From positions 1,488,001 through 1,552,000 of the forward strand of contig NZ_CP133720.1 in NCBI RefSeq assembly GCF_031326225.1: 64,000 nt of DNA, in the 5' to 3' direction. This document shows positions 51,870 to 59,105 of this stretch, one piece after another. The translations under genes were made by a program, and so were the position numbers. The stretch comes from Undibacterium cyanobacteriorum (lineage in GTDB: Bacteria; Pseudomonadota; Gammaproteobacteria; Burkholderiales; Burkholderiaceae_D). The notes under the pieces are model-generated. The model was not told the DNA's origin, did no database searches, and saw only the letters and a program-made list of their open reading frames with translations. How positions within the stretch are numbered: the stretch's first letter is position 1; each line of letters opens with the position of its first letter.

Positions 51870-52254
51870 ACTACTGATTTTCAAGCATCGGACCAATAAT
51901 TCAATTGTTACTTTGTGTCGTTGGTCGGTGCTTGACGCACAATTTGTGATTGTGAAAAGATGACCAGCAAACAGGTAGGTCCCGCATGATACTTACATGG
52001 GGAGTGTGATTGATGTGATGAAATTTAAGTAAAATATTGCAGTTGGCTTGCTTGATTGTTTTCGCTTGAACGTTCTAAATGGTGAAGGTCTATCTCGCAA
52101 ATGGCCTAACTCATGGAAGGTTCGTAGTATCATTAGTGTGAAGTTCCTTCCTGTTTTGCCTAATATGAACTTTCTTGAGACATTCGCATTATTTTCTTTC
52201 ATTTGGTTGGAGATTTATGTGTTCGCGTGAGCGTGGCTACTAGAAGCCGAAAGG
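51870..52254. other. 385-bp convergent intergenic region
   Basis: AT-rich DNA between the Crp/Fnr gene and the small PepSY gene. Short frames exist on both strands (for example 52048-52230) but none has a ribosome-binding site or recognisable product. Nothing else was seen. Confidence 0.5.
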
Positions 52255-52974
52255 CTAGAAACGTCCACGTAATAAATTTCGCACACTCAAAACGATGCCT
52301 GTCACCATCATTAACATGGCAAAAATCGTAGCAACACGCAGTAGCGTGTTATTGAAATCTTCACCTTCGGCATAGTCCATCACATGTAGTCGCCAAAAGA
52401 AGTCATACCAAACCCAAGCATCAGTGCGCACAGTAATAAATTCACCCGTCTTTCCGTCAAAATACAGGCGTGTGTTTTGTTCGTCTTTGAACTTCACTTG
52501 CCAGACGTTTGGTCGGCCCGCCAGTTCCTTGACCATGCCGAGTTGCGTTGGGACCTGAGTTAGAAGTTTTGCTTGAACAAGGTCGCCACCTCCGCGATAA
52601 GCTTGACGCGCAAAAGTTTCGATCTGTGCTTGGTTCGGACTCGCTAGTTGTGATCCGCGTTGATCAAGGAGTAAGGTCTTGTTCTCAAACTGCAAACGTA
52701 GTGCCGTGCCTTGCGGGACCTGCACACTTTGAAGTGCAAGTAGCCTGCCGTGTTCGGTCGGAAGTTTCTGTAATGCGAGATGCCAGTCTTGAATGAAGAT
52801 GGCTTCGGGTTTGGCAACTAGATCTTTCCCTTTGATGGCTGTTTGAAAGGGAACTATCGCAAAGAACAAACCACCTGCAATCCATGCAAGCAGTTGCAGG
52901 CCAATCAAGTAGCCTAACCAACGATGCCAACGAAACCAGTTTGCCGGGCGTTTCCAAAAACTTTTCATGGGCAT
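52255..52974 (-). CDS. PepSY-domain inner-membrane protein
   Basis: Protein of 239 residues with a membrane helix near each end (about 18-45 and 208-230) and a periplasmic PepSY-like region between them. The WFRWHRWLGYLIGLQLLAW start and the FFWRLHVMDYAEGEDFNN segment are typical of the PepSY-associated/PiuB group linked to metal uptake. It is the last gene of the copper receptor run, 128 bp after the TonB-dependent receptor. The two start codons (52974, 52968) cannot be separated. The likely job is electron transfer or metal reduction at the inner membrane, by family analogy. Confidence 0.82.
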   Translation of the reverse strand: MPMKSFWKRPANWFRWHRWLGYLIGLQLLAWIAGGLFFAIVPFQTAIKGKDLVAKPEAIFIQDWHLALQKLPTEHGRLLALQSVQVPQGTALRLQFENKTLLLDQRGSQLASPNQAQIETFARQAYRGGGDLVQAKLLTQVPTQLGMVKELAGRPNVWQVKFKDEQNTRLYFDGKTGEFITVRTDAWVWYDFFWRLHVMDYAEGEDFNNTLLRVATIFAMLMMVTGIVLSVRNLLRGRF

Positions 52975-53102
52975 CTCGTTCGAAAATTAAATGCGCTTTT
53001 TCATGGCGTAGATTACCTAGGCGCATTGCGTGGACGGGGAAAGGTATGTCGGCCCTTGCAGTGAGTTCGGTGAGACCCGCTGCAAGGGCAGGATACGACA
53101 AT

Positions 53103-55025
53103 TTAGAAACTAGCAGCAAGACCGATCTGTGCAGAGCGACCTGGCATCGGGTAACCAGGACGATAAGCATAATCGCGATCAAATACATTTTCCAAGGCGA
53201 GGAAAATTTCACCCCGTTTTCCTAAAGCGGGAATTGGATAGGCAATGCGGGCATTCGTCACTGTAAATCCGTCCACTTTTTCTTGGTTCACTGCACCTGC
53301 CGCACGTGGGCGGTTTAGCGCCCACACGTCGGATTGGCTTTGCACATCGACGCTCACACGTAAACCAGCGACATTTGCATTTAAACCAGCAGTAAATGCA
53401 CGTTTCGGTGAGTACGGTAAATGCTCAATACTTGGGTTCATAACGGTGACGCCAGCAAACAAACTCAGGTCTGCATTTACTTCAGTTCGCAAGGCCGCCT
53501 CAGCACCCTGATTGTCATAGGAGCCGAGGTTTAAAAATTGTGGTGGTGGCGGCACTTCTGGTGGGAAACCGAAAACATAGCGGTTCTTGACTTTGTCTTT
53601 GAACAGACTCACATCCAATTGGGTTGCGCGGCTTAGACTCAGTTTTGTGCCAAATTCGAGATGATCAAGTTCTTCTGCACTGAGCTTTTGCCAGCTATTT
53701 CCCAACGGCGCAATTAAGGACGACAAGACAGTTGTTTCTAAGCCTGGATAATTAATCCCGCGAGATGCTTGTATAAAAAATTGGGCTTGCTCCGAAATCA
53801 AACTTAAACCAAGCGTAGGCGTTTGTTTGGAATCAAATTGATTGTGTTGGTTGAAGCGAATTCCAAACGAGGGGATTGCGCGCCAGTTTTGATCGATCGG
53901 CAGCTCTTGGCGCAGGCCGAGGAAGATCGATGTAGCCTTAAAAGTGGGGGCGGCGAAACTTGCACTTGGAGCGGGCGAGATACGGTTGAATTTAACTGAA
54001 CCCTCGAGACTGTCTTGGTCTAAAGCGAAGTTAATGAAACCACCTTGCCAAGGACTAAATTCTTCTTTCCAACGCAGGCCTTGCATACCGAAATGGGTTA
54101 AGGTGTCTCCATCGAGGCCACTTTGTTGTAACCAATTGCCATCACCTTGATTCCGGTAAAAACGGAGTTCACCTTTCCATAAGTCGTGTTGATGCGTGAC
54201 GCCCGTGGAAAAAAGCGAGGCTTTAGTATCATATTTGGGGGCCACGGCGGGTAAGTTTGTTCTTTGATCGCCAGGGTCGCTAGCATGGTTGTCAACGGCT
54301 AAGAAACTCGCATTTGCCGACCAATTGCGATCGATACGGTAGGCAAAACTACCCATCGCATTTTTTAATTCACCATCCGCATTGAGGCGGTGTCCGTTCG
54401 ACTTTGCGTAGCCTTGGGCTAGTGAGAAGTCGAGGTCGCCGCTACGAGCAGTGACATCTGCTTGTTCGACCACGGTTGAAAAAGATCCCGCAGAAACTCG
54501 GATGTTTGCTTCACTTCCTTCTTTGTTTGCACGTTTGGTTTGCAAATTGACCGAGGCAAAGTTGTTTCCATTGACTTGCGGCTGTGGACTCTTGAAGACC
54601 GTCACGGATTGCATGCCATTGACCGGCAAGAGGTCAAGCAGAGGATGGTTCCACACGCCCATATAAAAAGGCACGCCATCGATATAAGTTTTGATTTCGC
54701 TACCAGGGCGACTCACACCCATGCCGCGGATAAACACCGCACCACCTTGATCACCACCAAAGGCGCCGACCGGATTGTAACGCGCGATTTGCACGCCAGG
54801 CGTGCGTCGCAACGCAGAAGCTAAATCGACCGCATTCTGATCGCGCAATTGAGCTTCGGTGACGAGCGCTGCGCTGCTTGAATAGGGATCAATTTTGACA
54901 TCTTCAATGATAGGGCGGGCGCTGATGACGACCGTCTGTTTATCTTGATGAGACTCTTGTGCAAAAGTGTGTCCAACGACAATGCTTGAAATCGCGAGGG
55001 CGATCGGTAGTTGTTTGAATTTCAT
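53103..55025 (-). CDS. TonB-dependent outer-membrane receptor, 640 residues
   Basis: Active uptake receptor with a signal peptide (about 1-22, ending TFA), a TonB-box-like QTVVISA at the mature N-terminus, a plug domain (about 45-160: LRRTPGVQIARYNP and GGAVFIRGMGVSR) and a 22-strand-type barrel ending in AASF with a C-terminal aromatic. The C-terminal region has ENVFDRDYAYRPGYPMPGR, a usual receptor ending. Substrate is not evident from the sequence; the neighbours (copper-uptake-associated protein, YcnI-like protein, PCu(A)C, SCO) point to copper or a copper chelate. It follows the gene at 55071 by 45 bp. Confidence 0.9.
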   Translation of the reverse strand: MKFKQLPIALAISSIVVGHTFAQESHQDKQTVVISARPIIEDVKIDPYSSSAALVTEAQLRDQNAVDLASALRRTPGVQIARYNPVGAFGGDQGGAVFIRGMGVSRPGSEIKTYIDGVPFYMGVWNHPLLDLLPVNGMQSVTVFKSPQPQVNGNNFASVNLQTKRANKEGSEANIRVSAGSFSTVVEQADVTARSGDLDFSLAQGYAKSNGHRLNADGELKNAMGSFAYRIDRNWSANASFLAVDNHASDPGDQRTNLPAVAPKYDTKASLFSTGVTHQHDLWKGELRFYRNQGDGNWLQQSGLDGDTLTHFGMQGLRWKEEFSPWQGGFINFALDQDSLEGSVKFNRISPAPSASFAAPTFKATSIFLGLRQELPIDQNWRAIPSFGIRFNQHNQFDSKQTPTLGLSLISEQAQFFIQASRGINYPGLETTVLSSLIAPLGNSWQKLSAEELDHLEFGTKLSLSRATQLDVSLFKDKVKNRYVFGFPPEVPPPPQFLNLGSYDNQGAEAALRTEVNADLSLFAGVTVMNPSIEHLPYSPKRAFTAGLNANVAGLRVSVDVQSQSDVWALNRPRAAGAVNQEKVDGFTVTNARIAYPIPALGKRGEIFLALENVFDRDYAYRPGYPMPGRSAQIGLAASF

Positions 55026-55070
55026 ATATAGACTTGATGGATTGAGTTATTAAGGTATCGCGTGAATCGT

Positions 55071-55553
55071 TTAAGGATGATGTGGATGTTTTTCGGTCTT
55101 TTCATTTTTATTCGCGCGGTCAGCATGGTGGTTGCCTTGCATTTCTTTAAGCGAAATGGTTTTCCCGAAAGAGTCGAAGAGTTTGATTTTTTGTTGATCC
55201 AATTGAGTTTCTGCTGCTTTCAGTGCGTTTGCTAATTCATGCGCTTGCGCTGTTGGGATTCCTATCTCGATGAGGTTTTTCGCCACAGTTAATCCTTGGC
55301 CTCCGCACATGGTGATTTCCCAATTCCCGTTTGTTTTCTTGAGAAGTGCGCGGCCACCTTTTTCGCCTTGTATCCAATCTGCGATGGCGTAGTCGGCCAC
55401 AGTAACAATAGGTGAGGTTTGAACTTTACTATTAGCCTGATCGTAGGTGGAGGCAATCAAACTCTGAATCGCCTTTTGTTCGGGATTGAGTTGTTGTGCA
55501 GAGAGGCTACAGCTGGCTGCGATGAGCATGAGGGTACAGATGATTTTGAACAT
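55071..55553 (-). CDS. Copper-uptake-system-associated periplasmic protein
   Basis: Secreted 160-residue protein with a signal peptide (about 1-19, ending SLSA). The core VADYAIADWIQGEKGGRALL and WEITMCGGQGLTVA resembles proteins labelled copper uptake system-associated in related bacteria, as far as I recall. The C-terminal tail is His-rich (HHADRANKNEKTEKHPHHP), consistent with metal binding. It sits directly before a TonB-dependent receptor and after the YcnI-like gene, separated from the latter by a 65-bp palindromic element that may split the transcript. Confidence 0.7.
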   Translation of the reverse strand: MFKIICTLMLIAASCSLSAQQLNPEQKAIQSLIASTYDQANSKVQTSPIVTVADYAIADWIQGEKGGRALLKKTNGNWEITMCGGQGLTVAKNLIEIGIPTAQAHELANALKAAETQLDQQKIKLFDSFGKTISLKEMQGNHHADRANKNEKTEKHPHHP

Positions 55554-55612
55554 AGAATGGCTTCCTTTTTCGATTGAATTACTGTCGCAATCCGTTTGAA
55601 CCTTTTGTTATA

Positions 55613-55677
55613 GGACTTACGCAAAACAGACACTAGCGTCGTTGGTTCGCTTAGCTAGCGCAATTTTGCGTAAGTCC
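55613..55677. repeat. 65-bp element with 14-bp perfect inverted ends
   Basis: GGACTTACGCAAAA (55613-55626) and TTTTGCGTAAGTCC (55664-55677) are exact reverse complements; the interior has further CTAGCG/TAGCTAGCG symmetry. It looks like a small MITE-like or insertion-sequence-end element rather than a plain terminator. An 18-base stretch of its right half (TAGCTAGCGCAATTTTGC) also occurs near position 1425 in the kdpE-kup gap. Confidence 0.65.
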
Positions 55678-55686
55678 AATGTGAGA

Positions 55687-56217
55687 TTAATGTTGATGTT
55701 CCGGCGCGACTTTCGCTTCCACTTCTAAAAACGGAGCTGGTGCTTTCAAGCCTTTTGCGCTTTGACCTTCGGCTGGAATTTCCACCCAATCCCAACGGCC
55801 CTTCTCGCATAGCTGGGTGACTTTGAAATAGATCTTGCCTGGAGTGTCGGCGAGTTTGACTTGAATTGAAAATTCGTCGTAGTAAGCGTCTGGCAAAAGG
55901 CCGCCGCTCCATGTCACCTCACGTACGTCTTTTTCTATAGTTTTGCCATGTGAAGTATAGGATTTACTCAGCGGGGCGATCGTGGTGTCGATTTTCCAAC
56001 CTGCTTTGGGCATAGGTTTAGCCCCCATGGCCGTTTCGGGCAAACTGACTTTGACGGTATGTGTGCCGCTGCCCTCGCAACCGTGGCCAATTTTAAAAGT
56101 CAGCTTGTGGTAACTACCAGCCACTGCTTTCGGCTGCTCAAGGCCAACGTGCGCGGCAGCGAATGAACTCAAGGTGGAGATCAACGCGAATGTCGTGATT
56201 TGCTTTGCGAATTTCAT
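55687..56217 (-). CDS. YcnI-like (DUF1775) copper-binding periplasmic protein
   Basis: Protein of 176 residues with a signal peptide (about 1-22) whose cleavage leaves an N-terminal HVGLEQ, the His-first start typical of copper-binding DUF1775 proteins. The domain has YHKLTFKIGHGCEGSGTHTV and a Trp-rich region with VTWSGGLLPDAYYDEF. It ends in PEHQH without the C-terminal membrane helix of Bacillus YcnI, so it should be free in the periplasm. It is co-oriented with the PCu(A)C and SCO genes; the 70-residue gene lies 11 bp upstream. Confidence 0.88.
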   Translation of the reverse strand: MKFAKQITTFALISTLSSFAAAHVGLEQPKAVAGSYHKLTFKIGHGCEGSGTHTVKVSLPETAMGAKPMPKAGWKIDTTIAPLSKSYTSHGKTIEKDVREVTWSGGLLPDAYYDEFSIQVKLADTPGKIYFKVTQLCEKGRWDWVEIPAEGQSAKGLKAPAPFLEVEAKVAPEHQH

Positions 56218-56228
56218 GTTGTTCCTCC

Positions 56229-56441
56229 TTATTGTTGGATAGGGCCTGCAGACGCAGGCTGATTCGGTTTTTGTTCGGCTACAAAAGGTTTGAGATTAAA
56301 CCGAACCGTCTCTGCGCTAGGCTTGGGATGCGTAATGCGCTCATAGTAAAAATTGAACGCATGCCATACTGATAGCGCGGTAATCGCGGCGACTGAAAAG
56401 CAGGTGAGTAACATGCGTAGATCGACGGTCGGTTTGTTCAT
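56229..56441 (-). CDS. 70-residue single-helix membrane protein of the copper cluster
   Basis: I do not recognise this protein. It has a short cytoplasmic start, one membrane helix (about 10-27, LLTCFSVAAITALSVWHAF) and a Pro-rich periplasmic tail (RITHPKPSAETVRFNLKPF). It is packed between PCu(A)C (11 bp) and the YcnI-like gene (11 bp), so it is almost surely translated from the same message. A role as a small partner of the copper proteins is inference from position only. Confidence 0.65.
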   Translation of the reverse strand: MNKPTVDLRMLLTCFSVAAITALSVWHAFNFYYERITHPKPSAETVRFNLKPFVAEQKPNQPASAGPIQQ

Positions 56442-56452
56442 GATTTTTCCTA

Positions 56453-56923
56453 TTACATTTTGTGGGAAGAGCTTGTCAAAGATTTGGCCGTGGCTTTGAC
56501 TTCGATGTTTTCACGTTTCTTGTCTTTGTTTTCGATGACAAGAGTGATGGCCACCGTATCGCCTTCTTTTACTGGTTTGTTGAGATCGATGAGCATGATG
56601 TGATAGCTACCAGGTTTGAGTTCGACAGTTTTGCCTGCTGGCAGATCGAGACTTGCGATTTCGCGCATCCTCATCACGTCTTTATCCATTTCCATCGTGT
56701 GTAATTCAACTTTTTTCGCTGCATCCGATTGCGCCGCGACGAGTTTTGCATCTTGGGTTGCAGTGATTTGCAGAAAGGCGCCTGTTACTTTTTGTGGACC
56801 CACTGTGGCGCGTACCCAGGCATCTTTGACGGCGACCTGCGCGTGCGCAGTGAAGCTCATGGCGGTCGTGATAGATATTGCAGCGATAGTTTGGGCTAAG
56901 ATTTTTTTGAATGTCAGTTTCAT
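56453..56923 (-). CDS. PCu(A)C-type periplasmic copper chaperone
   Basis: Copper(I) chaperone of 156 residues that supplies the CuA or CuB site of cytochrome oxidase in relatives. Signal peptide about 1-28 (ending AHA). The Cu(I) ligands are visible as the H and M residues in VELHTMEMDKDVMRMREI and, 20 residues on, HIML, matching the H-M-X10-M-X21-H-X-M family motif. It is followed by the 70-residue gene and preceded by the SCO gene (32 bp), the classical partner in copper delivery. Confidence 0.93.
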   Translation of the reverse strand: MKLTFKKILAQTIAAISITTAMSFTAHAQVAVKDAWVRATVGPQKVTGAFLQITATQDAKLVAAQSDAAKKVELHTMEMDKDVMRMREIASLDLPAGKTVELKPGSYHIMLIDLNKPVKEGDTVAITLVIENKDKKRENIEVKATAKSLTSSSHKM

Positions 56924-56955
56924 GAAAATTTCTCCGTTTGGGTGGGTGAGTCGTT

Positions 56956-57570
56956 TTACTGGTGATTCATTAAGGTTTTAATGTCTGCCACATACTGCTC
57001 AGCAGTGTGCTCATGCCGCATAGCGAGGCGAATTTTGCCATTGGGATCAAACAAGTAACTTAGTGTGGAGTGGTCCATCGTATAGTCGCTTCCGGTTTTG
57101 ACTTTGGCGTAAAACACTTTAAATTCATCCGCGACTTGTTTAGTTTCTTGTTCGTTGCCGCGTAAGCCGATGAAGCTAGGGTCGAAGGCTTTGGTATATT
57201 CCGCCATCAGCTCAGGTGTGTCGCGCTCTGGGTCTATGCTAATGAAAATCACTTGCAAACGTTCGCCGTCTTTGCCCATTTGCTGTTTCATGGCTGCAGC
57301 GCGCGCTAACGCTGTAGGGCAAATCGCTGGACATTGTGTAAACCCAAAAAAGACCAAGACATACTTGCCGCGAAAATCTTGTAGGCTGCGGGTTTTCCCT
57401 TGTGGGTCTCTCAACTGAAAATCACGGTAGGCATCGGCCCCGGTAATGTCGATAGCATTGTAGCTCGGCGGTAGCTTGTCGCAGCCTGTGATGCCGGGCA
57501 TTGTCAGGCACAGCAAAACGGCGCTGAGCAAGCATTTGATGGAGTTGAAGTGACGTAATACGTATTTCAT
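56956..57570 (-). CDS. SCO1/SenC family copper protein
   Basis: Thioredoxin-fold protein of 204 residues for cytochrome-oxidase copper insertion or redox defence. It has a lipoprotein-like signal (about 1-30, ending GITGCDK), the copper/redox motif FTQCPAICPTAL (CPAIC, fitting CxxxC) and the distant His in YTMDHSTLSYLF. The ATG at 57570 overlaps the stop of the PepSY gene by four bases (ATGA). The frame is open to 57846 but that lies inside the PepSY gene. Confidence 0.92.
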   Translation of the reverse strand: MKYVLRHFNSIKCLLSAVLLCLTMPGITGCDKLPPSYNAIDITGADAYRDFQLRDPQGKTRSLQDFRGKYVLVFFGFTQCPAICPTALARAAAMKQQMGKDGERLQVIFISIDPERDTPELMAEYTKAFDPSFIGLRGNEQETKQVADEFKVFYAKVKTGSDYTMDHSTLSYLFDPNGKIRLAMRHEHTAEQYVADIKTLMNHQ

Positions 57571-59015
57571 GCTGCGGCTTCTTTCGATGTTTTGGAACGA
57601 ATCAAGGCGGTGAGGATTTCCACCACAATCAAAATTACTAGGCTGATACCAAACACCGGTAAAGCATAAGCAAACACCGCGAGCGTGATCCATAAGAGCA
57701 ATGGCACAGCGCGTAGGCTTTTGTTTGAAACCTTCGGTGCTGAGATTGTTTGAGGCTTGCGACGTTTGAGCCACATCACGAAACCTGAGATGACCGCGAA
57801 AATCACGGAGAGTGCAACCACCACTAATAGCGCTTGATTCCACCATCCAAATTCACCGCGATGAAAGGGAATGCCAACGGCGGTTGCTTTGGCTAATAGT
57901 GGAAGATCCTGCCAGCCCGAGAAGTACAAAATTTCTCCTGAATAGGCATCGACACTCATCTGAAAACGCTTAGCTGGTTGGGTGCGATCAAAGCTTTCTA
58001 TGCGCCAAACACCGTGGTCGGTTTTAGGTGGCGTCAATTGCATTTGTATGCCGGGTACTTTTTTCTGGGTGATGTCGTAAATCGCCTGGGCGCTAAGGGG
58101 AGCGTGCTCGTTTGGTGTTGAACGCAATTGCATCGGTGCTTTAGGAGAACTTTGTCCTAAAGCGGATTGTAATTGACGGAAATTGTCGCCTGCATACTTG
58201 GCCCATGTGATGCCGGTGATGATGATAGTGAAGGTTAGCAGTAAACTACTGATACTGACGATGCTGTGAAAATAACGCCAATCACGACGCGATTTGTTGT
58301 TGGTGCTGGGATCTCGACGATCTCGCACGAACACACTACGCCAGTTGGCACTGCCACGCGGCCACCATAAATACACGCCGCTCACTAGCATGAAGAGCAT
58401 CCAGCAAGCTCCCAATTCGATCAGCCAACGCCAGCTTTCGCCTTGTAGGAAAGTAGAGTGAAGCTTTCGAGCCCACTCTTTAAAGCGACCCTCTTCGGCA
58501 ATGCTGCCTTGAACTTCGAGCGTGCCTGCGTTGACGTAGGCGATGAAGGGAAGTGATGAGGTGGAGGCACTTGATGCGGATGCTGTTTTGTTGGCGCTAT
58601 TGTGTTGATGTTGCGCGTGTTCTTCACTAGTATCGTTTTTGCCGTCAGAGCCATTGGCCATCGTAGACTTTGCTTTCTGCGCGCCTGCGCTCTGTGCAGC
58701 GCGTTTTTTCTTTTCACCAAAGAAGATTTGTGTGGTTTGCTCTGTGTCTACGCTAGGAACGATGCTGCGAATCGTTTTTCCGGGGAATGCTTGTTGTGCA
58801 GCAGCGATTTGCCGGTCCAGACTTTGCACAGGTGCGATCGCATTCGCTCTGTCGAGTGAGGCGTGTCGCCATGCTTCGATTTGAGGTGTGAAAATGTAGA
58901 GAAGACCAGAAAATGCAGCGAATAAAACGATGGGTGCAGTAACCAACCCCGACCAAAAATGGAGGCGCCAAAATAGTTGAGGTAACAAACTGCTAGTCTT
59001 ATTTTCTGTTGCCAT
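57567..59015 (-). CDS. PepSY-associated inner-membrane protein (PiuB-like)
   Basis: Protein of 482 residues with four or five membrane helices (about 22-45, 190-212, 255-280, 375-400, 440-470) and two PepSY-type periplasmic regions. The start LFWRLHFWSGLVTAPIVLFA and the second RRDWRYFHSIVSI segment carry the His pairs expected for haem or metal. A low-complexity His/Ser-rich insert (EEHAQHQHNSANKTASASSA, about 133-152) is unusual. It starts 91 bp after the upstream TonB-dependent receptor and overlaps SCO. I choose the ATG at 59015, with GGAAAG 5 bases upstream, over 59084. A ferric- or cupric-reductase role is a family guess. Confidence 0.85.
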   Translation of the reverse strand: MATENKTSSLLPQLFWRLHFWSGLVTAPIVLFAAFSGLLYIFTPQIEAWRHASLDRANAIAPVQSLDRQIAAAQQAFPGKTIRSIVPSVDTEQTTQIFFGEKKKRAAQSAGAQKAKSTMANGSDGKNDTSEEHAQHQHNSANKTASASSASTSSLPFIAYVNAGTLEVQGSIAEEGRFKEWARKLHSTFLQGESWRWLIELGACWMLFMLVSGVYLWWPRGSANWRSVFVRDRRDPSTNNKSRRDWRYFHSIVSISSLLLTFTIIITGITWAKYAGDNFRQLQSALGQSSPKAPMQLRSTPNEHAPLSAQAIYDITQKKVPGIQMQLTPPKTDHGVWRIESFDRTQPAKRFQMSVDAYSGEILYFSGWQDLPLLAKATAVGIPFHRGEFGWWNQALLVVVALSVIFAVISGFVMWLKRRKPQTISAPKVSNKSLRAVPLLLWITLAVFAYALPVFGISLVILIVVEILTALIRSKTSKEAAA

Positions 59016-59105
59016 TGCTGCTTTCCAATCAATTGATGGTGAATGCTCGCTGTAGAAAAAAGTCTGGTGACTAAATGGAGGCACCAGACTCTTTTAAACG
59101 ATCGA

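Noticed and set aside
52048..52230. 60-codon frame in the gap between the Crp/Fnr and PepSY genes
   Set aside because: No ribosome-binding site, and a competing antisense frame of similar quality suggests chance.
57571..57846. Long N-terminal extension of the SCO protein
   Set aside because: It lies inside the PepSY gene; the ATG at 57570 has a proper lipoprotein signal and an ATGA overlap.
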